19,160 nt of DNA, taken from contig JNEM01015307.1 in the NCBI GenBank assembly GCA_000697335.1, forward strand, positions 1 through 19,160, written 5' to 3'. The position numbers were made by a program, and so were the translations under genes. Source of the stretch: Conidiobolus incongruus B7586. Taxonomy: Eukaryota; Entomophthoromycota; Entomophthoromycetes; Entomophthorales; Conidiobolaceae. The notes below the pieces were generated by a model. It saw only the letters and a program-made list of their open reading frames with translations, searched no databases and was not told the origin of the DNA. Positions 9,299-19,160 of the stretch are shown one piece after another; position 1 is the stretch's first letter, and each line of letters starts with the position of its first letter.

Positions 9299-9701
9299 TG
9301 TAAGTATAGTAGTAAAAGGTTACCAATATAGTATAGTGAAAGACTTGATATAAAGGTAGTGTTGCATAGAATGTGGTAATATAATGTGGGATATAATGTG
9401 AATATATAAACAAAGTTTAATTAAGCTTCAAACTGGGATAAGTCACTAATATATTAAGATTTATATTAGGTAGTGCTAATATATTGTAATATTAATAAAA
9501 TATAGTCTCAATCTTAAAAATATTGAAAAAGATAAGAAATAGTAAGAATTGAGAGAAAAAAGAAAAACCTAGTTTATTAGATAATTTAATGCTATTTATA
9601 TAATTAATTTAATTTTAAAAATATAAATTAATCATATAATTTATAGCTATTTGAATTATAAAGAAATATATATAAGAATTTAAAGAACTAGTCTCTTAAC
9701 A
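9299..9701 (-). mobile_element. Solo LTR of the same chromovirus family, minus orientation
   Basis: This 403-bp block is the reverse complement of the LTRs at 9726 and 15041, with roughly 85-90% identity by eye. Read on its own strand it starts TGTTAAGAGAC and ends CTTACA, the family's own termini. Its flanks are GACTT (9294-9298) and AATTT (9702-9706), which agree as a 5-bp target-site duplication if two positions have undergone transitions. No internal region accompanies it, so it is a solo LTR from an insertion separate from the neighbouring full-length element. Confidence 0.85.
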
Positions 9702-9725
9702 AATTTAATAATATATTATTATTAT

Positions 9726-10124
9726 TGTTAAGAGACTAGTTTTTTAAATTCTTATATACATTTTCATATAATCCAATTAACAATAAATTATATGAATAAT
9801 TTATACTTATATAATTAAATTAATTGTATAAATAGTATTAAATTATCTAATAAACTAGGTTCTTCTTTTTCCTCTCAATTCTTACTATTTTCTACTTTTA
9901 CACTATTTCTAAAATTAAGACTATATTCTATTAATATTATAGGATATTAGCACTACCTAATATAAATCTTAATATATCAGTGACTCATCTTAGTTTGAAG
10001 CTTAATTAAACTTTGTTTACACTTGCACACTACAGCTACATTATATTACTATATTCTGTGCTACACTACTTTTATATTAAGTTTTCCTCTATACTATATT
10101 AGTTTAACTACCACTATACTTATA
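9726..10124 (+). repeat. 5' LTR of the chromovirus
   Basis: The LTR starts TGTTAAGAG and ends at the position corresponding to the CTTACA end of the 3' copy. It contains a TATA-like GTATAAATAG and an AATAAA downstream of it. With the solo LTR to its left it forms a large inverted repeat with a 24-bp spacer. Confidence 0.92.
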
Positions 10125-13100
10125 TAGTAACAGTAATAAAACTATTAAAAACCTACTAGAAACTAATAACTACTTGTATCTAACCTATCTATTATTATTT
10201 TAAATCTTGTCTATAATTTATTTCATTCAAATTTAACACTATATACAATAATGCTACCAAAAAAAATACCTTTATATTATTTTAATAATGATAGTAGCTT
10301 AATTACTAAGTAAATCTAAGACTTTAGTTTTTAAAAGCTTACTACCCTTTAAGAAGCTTATATTAGACAACTTTTGATTGAAAAAAACATGTCTCAAAGA
10401 GTTTAAATTTAACAAACCAGCTACTTCACTATAATTAATGTATTAAACCACCTCTTTAATATTTTTAAAGACAAATTAACTATTTATGATAGTTTTAAAA
10501 ACCTCTACAAGCTTAAAAACTACCTTAAAAATATAAAGAATTAACTTAATTTAATCCCAGATGAAAATCTAGAGAATATCTTTAAATTAGCCACTTTTTT
10601 TTTTGGAAAAATTTGTTTATATTTGGTAGTTAACTCATTATAAGCTTAATCCTAAAGAATCTTCAGGAGGATAACTTACTACAAAGATATAAACTTTTAA
10701 ACAATTGGAAAAAGCCCTTAAAGAGAGGTATTACCTAAAAAATTAAATTTGATTAGCAAGAGAAAAGCTTTCTTAACTTAAATAAAAAACTTCTATAAGA
10801 TAATTAATTGAGAAATTTAATAAGATATGCTTAAACATATTAAATATCACTGAAAAAGAATAAATCCACAAACTATTATAATGCTTTAACTTTCAAGTAA
10901 AGCTCTAGTTAGTTAATAGAGAATACTTTAATAATATGTCTTTTTCTAACATTTGTGATATAGCAATTATAATTGATAATATCTTTTACTTTATAACTAA
11001 ATTTTTCTACCTTAAAAATTAATCTTTTAAACTTTACTCTAACCTACTTAAGTTTCAAATGATAGATGTTTTTGTTTTAAGGCTTTATGAGAAAACCTTT
11101 AGTGAAGAAACTAAAACCTACTTAAGAGTAAATAAAGGTTGTTATTACTGCTGAAAGACTTAAGTTAACTATAAAGCTAATAAATACCTTTTAAGAAAGT
11201 AACATCTGTTTAATTTTCAATAATCTTAACTTACCAACTATAAATTAAACTTGAATAATATTAATATAACTCTAGAATCACCTTTTTCACAATTAGTTAG
11301 CAGATTCTAATCTAATCCACAAAAGTTCTAATAAACCAATGATTCCACAAATTAAACTATGTATACTAGAGAAATCTAACTGATTAAACCACTAGAAACT
11401 AGAAATATTCTAGTAACTAATCTACCTTATAATTCTTTACCTTTAACTATCACTCTATTGTTTATATTAACTGGTTCTTTTATAGATACACCTGTTAGTG
11501 TTTTAATTAACTCTAGTTGTTTTAGTTGTATTATCTCTTCTTCTATTGTTGTAAAGCTATCTTTACCTACTTAAAAAAGCAACTTAATAATTAAATATGC
11601 TAATAACTTAATAGAACAAGCATCTAACATTGTATCTAGATATTTATCATTACCCCCTAATTACTCCTAATATATTAAATTCTTAGTTGGCAACATTGGT
11701 TATAATTTTATACTAGGTTAAAATTAGTTTAAATATCATAGTTTTATATCTATGAATATTACCCTAGAAAGCCACAAATTTATTTTTTTCATATTCCAAA
11801 AGAAATTAGTAGAATTAATCTTAAAAAATCTACATTACCCTATTATAAAACTAATAAATACTTTACCTAACACTAACTCTAAAATTGTAGCAAATAATTT
11901 TATTATTATAAGTAAAAATCAATGTAAAAAGCTAATCAAAAACCTAAATAATTTATAGGGATATGTATCTATTTATTATTCATCTATTAACACTTTATTT
12001 GTTGATTTTAATGAAGTTATATTTAATAACCACTTTTTATATAATATAGTGAGTTAATTTACTAATGTTTTTAAACTTGTAAATAGATTACTACCTAATT
12101 ATAATATTAAACACAAAATTAAACTAATCTCTAATATACAATTATACTCAAATCTTACTTACCATTTATCTCTTGAATAATACTAAACCTTGAAAGAAGA
12201 AATCTAAAAACTACTTGAAAATAAACACATTAAACCTTTTTCCTCACTATAAAAATCTTTAATCTTCTTTATACAAAAGGTTAATGGTGGTTAGAGATTA
12301 TATATTAATAACTATGTTTTAAACTCTAAAACTATCAAGGATAAAACCCCATTACTAAACCTACATGATATTAGGGATAAACTACTTAGATCAACTATAT
12401 TTACTAAACTAGATGTTAGGAATAGGTATTAAAATATTAAAGTTAAAGAAAATTCTATCCCTTTAACTATTTTCAATACTTTTTTAAGCCACTATAAATT
12501 TACTGTTATAAACTTTAAATTGTGTAATATTCTTGTAACTTTTACTTAATTTATCAATTCCCTTTTTAACCTTGTATTTAATAACTTTATTATCACCTAC
12601 TTTGATAATATCTTAATTTATTCAAAAACTAAAGAAGAATATATTTAACATGTTAATTAAATTTTACAAATTATTCAAGAATATAAATTACCTTTAAAAC
12701 TATCAAAATATATCTTTAGTACCTTTTTTGTCTTTTTCTGTAGTTATATTGTTTCCTCTTAAAGAATTAATATTAACCTAACTAAACTTAATAGTGTTAA
12801 AGCTTTTACTATACTTATAAACAAAGATTAACTTATGTTTATACTTAGATTATTAAATTACTTCAAAGATTTTATTGATTCTTTTATTGAACTTATTACT
12901 CTTCTTACTAATCTCTTGAAAAAAGACTCTCTTTTTAAATAAACCCTACTATACACTTTCTACATAAATGCTTTAATTTTCTATATTACCAATGTTCTTG
13001 CTTTATCTATTTTTAATCTAAAACTACCTACCATTATTTTTACTAACTTTAGTTTTTTTATAATTGGTAGATAGTTAACTTAGTTTGAATTTAATTTATA

Positions 13101-15040
13101 TTTTACCTTATAACTATAGGATAAAATAATAAATAAAGGAGAATAAGTTAAACTTAACTTTACAAATGTTACCTTAAAACCAATAACATTCTGGTTAAGA
13201 AAAATGAAACCAGCTGAATTAAAATACCTAGTCTATAAATAAAAACTCTTTGCTTTAGTAGAAATAATCAAAAATCACTTACATTTCTTATCTTGCAACT
13301 TTTTCTTAACACTTACAAATCACAAATTACTTATCTACTTAAATACTCAAAAGTATTTATTAAGAAGATAAGTTAGATAGATTAAAACTATCTAAGCTTA
13401 CCTTTTCTTTATTCAATATCTCTTAGGTTAATAAAACTATGTTGTAGATACTTTGTTAAAAAATCTTATATACTTACCCTTTTATTCTAATTGTAAAAAT
13501 CCAGCAAATATTAACTTAATGATTATTAATAAAGGAAATAAAAAATTTATTAAACTACTTTAAGAAACACTATTAAATAATAATTTCTTTATTTTAGTTA
13601 AAGAAGAACTCTCTAAACTATTAGAAAACCAACTAAAATATGTCAAAAGATTTAAAATTATCAATAACTTACTATACTATAATGATTGTCTATATATTCT
13701 TAACATTCCCAAGATTTAACAAACAATATTTGATGAATACTATAATTTACTTGTTGGAGGACATTAAAACTAGCTAAAAACTGCTGAGAGAATTAAAACA
13801 AGGTACTACTAACTTTCCCTAGTTAAATTAGCTTAGAAATACACTAATACCTGTGATATATGCTAAAGAACTAAATATAATACTCAATTAAAATATGGTA
13901 AACTTATTCCCTTACAAGTCCCTAATGAAACTTAACAACAAATCCAGCTTGATTTCATAGAAATCCCTAAATCAACAAATAGTTATAATAACTTACTGAT
14001 TGTAATTGATTCATTTTCTAAATATGTTTATTTTATTCTTTGTTTCAAAACTTCTACAGCTAAAGATATTGCACAATTGTTATTCTCTAATATTTTTACC
14101 CACCATGGAATTTTACAAACTATTATATCTGATAAAGACACACAATTCAACTCTTGATTTTAGAAGTTACTATCTTTTTCCCTTAAGATTAACCTAGCTA
14201 TGTCTATTATTAATCATCACTAAACTAATAAACTTGTTAAAAAAACTATTAAAACCTTAAAGTAAATGATTAAAGCCTATATTAACACTAATTAGTTAAA
14301 TTAAGATGCCTATATCTACCAACTTTAATATTTATTCAACACCTTTATCAATAGGTTAATAGGTTTTAGCTTTTATTTTATCAATTATAGCAAATATCTT
14401 AATTTAATAATTACTCTAAAACTTCAAATCAACTTACCTTTGGATATTGTTGAATTTCAATCCAATATCAAACATATTAATTCCCTTGTTAAATTTAACT
14501 TAGAAGAAAATTAAAGGATCATAGAATAATAATACTTAAAGTTATCTAGAAACCCTCTTAAATATAAAACTAGTATGTTTGTATACTTAGAACAATCTGC
14601 CCTTAAACCTACCCTATTTAAATTTAGCTTAAATTGCAAATACTTACTATTATATTATAGTCCCTATAAAATTCAATCTATTGATTTAAATTTTGAAAAT
14701 ATTACCTTGGAATTACCTCTAACTTTAAAAATCAACCCTACCTTTTACATATCTAAAATTAAACCATACTTTAAAGATTTTAACACTTTTCCTAATCAAT
14801 TAAAAACTTTAAAACTAGATCTAATTATTAATTAAGATAGAGAAGAAAAATACTATGTTGATTACATAATTAAATCTAAATCTATTAGGAATAAGTTTTA
14901 TTTTTATATAAAATAGATAGGTTATCTTATTAAAGAAGCTACATAAGAACCTCTAGAAAATATTAAGAATACTTTAGCCTATTATACCTATTTATAAAAA
15001 ATTAGGGAGTGTATCTCTTTTAAAAAACTTACTAGGGGAG

Positions 15041-15439
15041 TGTTAAGAAACTAATTCTTTAAATTCTTATATATATTTTTATATAATCCAATTAACTATA
15101 AATTATATAATTAATTTATACTTATATAATTAAATTAATTGTATAAATAGTATTAAATTATTTAATAAACTAGGTTTTTCTTTTTCCTCTTAATTCTTAC
15201 TATTTTCTACTTTTACACTATTTCTAAAATTGAGACTACATTTTGTTAATATTGTAGGATATTAGCACTACCTAATATAAATCTTAATATATCAACAACT
15301 CATCCTAGTTTGAAGCTTAATTAAACTTTATTTACACTTGCACACTACAGCCACATTATATTACCACATTCTACACCACACTACTTTTATATTAAGTCTA
15401 CCTCTGCACTATATTAGTTTAACTACCACTTTGCTTACA
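15041..15439 (+). repeat. 3' LTR of the chromovirus
   Basis: The LTR begins TGTTAAGA immediately after the purine tract AGGGGAG (15034-15040) and ends TTACA before the ATTAT duplication. It is the same length as the 5' copy with no gaps needed in a by-eye alignment; about 31 of some 35 differences are transitions. Confidence 0.93.
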
Positions 15440-15727
15440 ATTATTAAAAATATTATAAACTTAGTAATTTATATGAAACATGATGAAAATTGGTATATTG
15501 TTACTATTGTTATTATAAACAAACTTAACATTATTAAAAGTTGAATTATTCAAAATATTTTAATAAAATAAAATTGAATTTAAAAATTATTTGTTTATAG
15601 CAAAGTTAATTTAAAAAATTCTCAAGTTTATTGTCAGTTATTTTATATCTTTAAATTGGATATATAACCAAAACAATTTTATATTAGGTTAATTGATTAA
15701 ATGGTTAATATTGTAGATATATATAAC

Positions 15728-16070
15728 ATGTTTGGACTATTTAATGATATCAATATGTTAATGTAATGTATTTTTTATATAAAATACCAAGATTTGAAAT
15801 ATAAGTTGGAATTATTTTTTATTATTGGTATGAAAAAAATTAAGATATTAAATAGCCATTAATAAAACCATTTGATATTACTCTTAAATGACATTTGGGA
15901 TTTATTTTGATTCAGGCCTGTATTTTATCCTAAAAAATTAAGGTTGATTCCTTGACTCAGCAGAATGTTAAGACTTTGTAAAGTTATGGAACAATATATT
16001 TCAGAGCCTGATAAGTAGGATTCGAACGAATATGAAAAACTAATTGGTTATTTGAATGATAATAATCATT
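15728..16070 (+). pseudogene. Weak decayed frame, unrecognised
   Basis: A single plus-strand frame runs for about 115 codons with six or seven stops. Its right half has a composition like real protein, for example FRPVFYPKKLRLIP near 15911-15952 and MLRLCKVMEQYISEPDK near 15967-16017. No family is recognised. The stop count is only modestly below the chance expectation for DNA this AT-rich, so this may be nothing. Confidence 0.2.
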
Positions 16071-16547
16071 CAATTATATATATATATATATATATAATAA
16101 AAATTTTATATTTATTTAATTTTTTTCAATATCTTGATAACTCAAATCAATTGATCATTAAAAGACTATTATGTATATTTTTTTGATAAATGTTGAATTT
16201 CTGTTCAACCAAAGTACTAATTTTATTCCATAGTATATGCATCCACATCTATATTACTTATTTTGTTTCCATTTATAAATAATAAAATAATCTAATTATT
16301 AAATATAAAGTTTAATTGACTCGGTAATTTTTAGCGAAATATGATTAAATTATATCAATTTTAATTAATTCTACGGAACTAAAATCATTTAAAATTATCT
16401 GATAAATCGAATTCATCACATTATATTTTGCCATAGGATCATTCGACTTTAAAAATTATTACTCTGAAGCTAAAAACTTGGTTTTAATTATACTTGGTTA
16501 ACTTATATTAGATTATAAATATCATAATACTAACATCTTGAAAAGTA
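16071..16547. other. AT-rich stretch, nothing clear
   Basis: After the TA microsatellite there is AT-rich DNA with no readable gene, RNA or repeat. If the receptor relic that follows once had an upstream exon, it would lie here, but it cannot be read. Confidence 0.4.
16075..16096. repeat. (TA)n microsatellite
   Basis: Eleven TA units just after the weak decayed frame. Confidence 0.9.
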
Positions 16548-17341
16548 ATGGTTCAAAAGAAATTCAATGAAAATGTGATTGGGAGAAAGATAACTATTGA
16601 CAGAGAGTTAATGGATTAAAATCAGAAAGCTGAGGTTACCAAGGTCAGTTGGTCTGTTGTCCCTTATGGGGCAGGTGTATTTTACATTTTTAGTCGTTAG
16701 TGTGTATAGCCAATGATTGGTCCTGATTGTAACACTGCCAAAATCTTAATGAGAGAAAGATACTCGAGTGTAAATATTGGGGGAAACGGTTCAGATGAAG
16801 GGAGAAATCCAGATTTTTGATTAGCAATGATTCTCTAAGGTCTTGACAATAAATCAAATATTTAAAAATTATTCATATTAATGTATTGTCATATACAGTA
16901 ATTCAAGTGTTTCTCTTGATTTATTAATCATTAAAAAATTAAAAAAAAATAGATATTGTAGTGAAACGGAATTTCGAAGGCAGAGTAAATCTTGATAAAA
17001 AATATTGGTTTTTCTACCCTTCACATTTTACTCCTTTAAATCGCAGATTTAGCTAATGAAAAGAATTCGATATATATATAAACGACTAATATTAAAATCA
17101 TTTCAGATATATTTAATCAACTAAAATAGATGCTAATATAACTTAAGACTTCTATGAATATGCACCAGAATATATTTCAATTTGTTTTTCAATTGTACTG
17201 TTACATTCATAAATTGTTCCTATATATTGGTTTATATATAATAACCAATATATAAGTAGAAAAGGTAAAATTTGTCCTAACTTATTATTGAGTTATTTTA
17301 TAATTTGAATGTATTTTATATTGTGTTTACTTAAATAATAA
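16548..17341 (+). pseudogene. Probable relic of a class C GPCR-like receptor (ligand-binding domain plus first helices)
   Basis: From the ATG at 16548 one frame reads VIGRKITIDRELMD, then AEVTKVSWSVVPYGAGVFYI, then PMIGPDCNTAKILM (16710-16751), then GGNGSDEGRNPDF (to 16817). This resembles the first lobe of receptor ligand-binding (ANF-receptor / periplasmic-binding-protein-like I) domains, where a strand leads into IGP-x-C/S and a later F precedes an (R)-x-(S)-D-S stretch. After a probable one-base loss in the T run at 16814-16818 the matching LISNDSLRS follows. Stops lie at 16617-16619, 16698-16700 and 16707-16709. Further on, 17159-17341 reads a hydrophobic helix (YISICFSIVLLHS), then IVPIYWFIYNNQYIS and RKGKICPNLLLSYFII, like helix 1, loop 1 and helix 2 of GABA-B-type receptors. 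The order fits class C, but the distance between the two parts is too short for a whole domain, so much is deleted. The two parts could belong to different genes. Confidence 0.4.
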
Positions 17342-18411
17342 CCCGCCTGACTAAGTTCTTGAAATTTATTACATTATGGTGATATATCTCCGGTATACTC
17401 GTTACATCACTTGAAAATCTCATTTTTCTAAGTCCTAATACACTTTTTTATATCATTTACAACCGACGAATGGTCTATAAAAGATCCATTGTCGGGGTGC
17501 ATTTTTATCATCACCTCCGGTCTTTTCTGAAGCCCATTAAACCTTTAACAAGCCCTAAAAAATCCTTAACCAAAATTATTAAACAGACCACAAGCAAATT
17601 ACTCCCTTTCCTATTATCTTCCTTCTGCTATCAATTGTTAGAACCACAAAATCACATTTCCATTATATTGCGAGTATTAATATAATGTTCTATTGATTAC
17701 AACTTTGTAATAGAGTATTAACATATGAGAGTTCAAATTATAATAAAATCAAATAACCAAGAGATCTTAATTGAATTTAGAATATTACCCTATTAATATA
17801 TTATTATTATACTTTATAGCTAAATATCTCGCCACTTGCTTTCAGTTGTTAGATATTCATTTGATGTAAATAATTGTAAATTAATATAATATTCTAAATT
17901 CAAAGTTGCTAATTTTCAATTCTAAAAAACACCTCAAATCATTTCAAAAGACATATATTTTATATTTAGAACTGATAAATTTATCATGAACTTTTTTGAT
18001 CAGCCAATCTATTTTATAAACTGAAATATATTTTCAAGATTCTAAAAAAGAATATTATATTCCAATTATGTATCCCTTTCCCCACTTTTTTTTTTGATTC
18101 ATCACTTTAAACTGATTAAAATAATATTTACCAAAATTGGAAGAATTAATTATTATTTTTTAATATCATTGGAGTGTATATTTGTATGATTGGATAGTGG
18201 GATAGTTTTGTTATCAAATATCAATGTAAAAAAATATGAAATCATCTATATCAATTTTACCAGTTTATTAAAAAATTACAAGGATAAATTTAAATTTATC
18301 AGATGATAAACGAATCATTTATAATTAAGGTACTTGATGTGAAAATTGAGAATGAATTAATCATTAATTACACAAATTGTCGCAATTGAATTTATCTTTG
18401 TTCTTAAAAAA
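17342..18411. other. Mostly AT-rich stretch with one hairpin, no gene supported
   Basis: The part 17360-17660 is richer in G+C than the rest and contains a hairpin around a TATA sequence. The minus strand of 17541-17295 reads protein-like pieces (RPEVMIKMHPDNGSFIDHS) with three stops in about 82 codons, and the plus strand reads open for 71 codons from 17470. Neither resembles a known family. From 17700 to 18411 nothing was found. Confidence 0.4.
17463..17495. repeat. Hairpin enclosing TATAAAA
   Basis: CCGAC-G-AATGG-TCT pairs with AGA-T-CCATT-GTCGG through 13 base pairs with two single-base bulges and a 5-nt loop. The loop and upper stem spell TCTATAAAAGA, a good TATA-box match. A C/T-rich stretch follows on the plus strand, as in fungal 5' leaders, but no gene lies downstream. 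Confidence 0.6.
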
Positions 18412-19160
18412 ATGAATTCAAAATCCAATATAATTGAATTTCAGAGTTGTATTAAACAACAAATTAATCCAAATAAACTTTAAATAAATTTTGCAAAAAA
18501 TGTGCAATCTATAATAATATATCAGATCTAATCTATTCTTATAAGTTCAAAGCCTCCAAATATTATATAAAACGATTGAAAAGTAACTCTCAATGATTTC
18601 ATTAATATTATATAATAGAAAATAGTTCTGAGTTGAGTATAAGTAAAGTGTCCTCAACCCTTGGTTCAAAATTGAGTACTATTCATTATGTTAATCAGTT
18701 ATAAAATAGTTTATTGATTTAAAATATGCTCGATTCCAATCTTTAGACCATCTAACGCCATATATTATTTATTCCAATAAGGTTCCCTTCTCTCAATTTG
18801 TGTATACTTTGATACCAGAATTTAAATGTATTCCACAGATACAATTAATGCTAGCAGATAACCGAAGGAGTATTCCTCTGACATGTACAGTATCAGACAT
18901 TCCTGAATCGTATACATCCAAAGAAGGCCTAGGGCTTTTAAATCAACCTGATTTTTGGAATGAATTGATTGGGCTACAAATTGTGAATTTTCATTCACTA
19001 TTATCGTTATTCAATTTGAAATATTTCAATCCAGCTAGTTTGTCTCATTCATTACTTACGGCCATTTATTATAGTGGCTTTCAATATCGAAAACACAAGC
19101 CAGCTCAATTGACCGAGTATATGGATCGTTTGTTTCACTTTAGTTTCAAAAAGATTATCT
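18412..19160 (+). pseudogene. Broken paralogue of the fungal transcription factor (cut by window edge)
   Basis: This is a copy of the gene at 3057-4726. The start matches (MNSKSNIIEFQSCI against MDKKSKLIEFRSCI). The zinc-cluster exon is broken: TAA falls at 18481-18483, about one base is lost near 18496, and the second cysteine codon is replaced. The intron position still has GTAAC, but the acceptor side is altered and a segment around 18680-18720 has lost bases and gained a TAA. From about 18720 to the edge the second exon reads open and clearly homologous, with ARFQSLDHLTPYIIYSN, QPDFWNELI, KYFNPASLSHSLLTAIYY and KPAQLTEYMDRLF. This reaches the start of the middle homology region. The rest lies beyond the window. 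Conservation of the second exon suggests fairly recent loss, or that a protein lacking the DNA-binding end could still be made from elsewhere. Confidence 0.85.

Larger units (their letters stand above)
9726..15439 (+). mobile_element. Decayed Ty3/Gypsy chromovirus, full length (5714 bp)
   Basis: The element has paired 399-bp LTRs and is flanked by a perfect 5-bp duplication, ATTAT (9721-9725 and 15440-15444). The order of parts is that of Ty3/Gypsy: gag-like region about 10250-11220 with a Cys pair near 11140, protease region about 11450-11570, reverse transcriptase about 12190-12780 (YFDN at 12598-12609), RNase H about 12940-13350, integrase about 13730-14450 (CDIC of the zinc-binding end at 13852-13863), and a chromodomain about 14835-14985 (IGYLIKEAT at 14917-14943). 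A purine tract AGGGGAG sits directly before the 3' LTR. A primer-binding site should start at 10125 but cannot be matched to a tRNA with confidence. All coding parts are broken many tens of times, so this is a fossil that cannot encode its proteins. The LTR pair differs at about 35 of 399 positions, which suggests an old insertion, although the strong transition bias makes that a poor clock. Confidence 0.92.

Noticed and set aside
9299-10124. Reading the two facing LTRs as terminal inverted repeats of a DNA transposon
   Set aside because: Both arms match the 3' LTR at 15041-15439, and the right arm has its own ATTAT duplication with that LTR, so these are LTRs of separate insertions.
11752-14835. 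Short open frames between the LTRs that might be taken for small host genes
   Set aside because: They lie inside the chromovirus coding region and are fragments of the decayed element.
16018-16030. GTTCGAATCC on the minus strand, resembling a tRNA B box
   Set aside because: The flanking bases do not form a T stem, and no A box or acceptor stem lies at a suitable distance.
16711-16721. CCAATGATTGG palindrome resembling paired CCAAT boxes
   Set aside because: It is explained by the reading frame of the receptor relic around PMIGP. No gene follows that it could drive.
17470-17685. 71-codon open plus-strand frame starting MVYKRSIVG
   Set aside because: Its start lies in the TATA hairpin, the composition is low in complexity and the minus strand reads equally well. 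No family is recognised.

Overview
The window looks like an AT-rich (by eye roughly 20-25% G+C), repeat-laden stretch of a fungal nuclear genome, most likely from an early-diverging lineage such as the Entomophthorales/Conidiobolus group. The grounds are a gene for a fungal-type zinc-cluster transcription factor with a short 59-nt GT-AG intron, relics that resemble an ABCA-type transporter and G-protein-coupled receptors, and a Ty3/Gypsy chromovirus. The lineage is an inference; the fungal nature is better supported.

Only one gene looks intact: a two-exon transcription factor of 536 residues (3057-4726, +), with a TATA box 45 bp upstream and AATAAA signals overlapping its stop. Its DNA-binding zinc cluster keeps only four of the usual six cysteines. 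A broken paralogue (18412 to the right edge, +) lies about 14 kb downstream in the same orientation.

The rest is mostly a graveyard. From left to right: 1-900 AT-rich with nothing clear; 899-2500 (-) a possible decayed seven-helix receptor, interrupted by a GC-rich solo LTR (1489-1823); 3057-4726 the transcription factor; 5236-5785 (+) a decayed ABC-transporter ATPase domain; 7201-7783 an unexplained island of higher G+C with a nested inverted repeat, an 8-bp tandem repeat and a short broken reading frame; 7784-9298 an extremely AT-rich desert; 9299-9701 a solo LTR on the minus strand; 9726-15439 a complete-length but thoroughly decayed chromovirus with 399-bp LTRs and a perfect ATTAT target-site duplication; 15728-16070 a weak decayed frame; 16548-17341 (+) a relic that reads like the ligand-binding domain and first helices of a class C receptor; 17463-17495 a hairpin around a TATA sequence; and the broken paralogue.

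The genes do not form an operon or pathway. The common theme is sensing and transport genes plus lineage-specific transcription factors that were duplicated and then lost among retroelements. The LTR substitutions are almost all transitions, and some sites read TG in one copy and CA in the other, which points to deamination of methylated CpG or a RIP-like process. No tRNA, rRNA, CRISPR array or undescribed multi-gene system could be supported.
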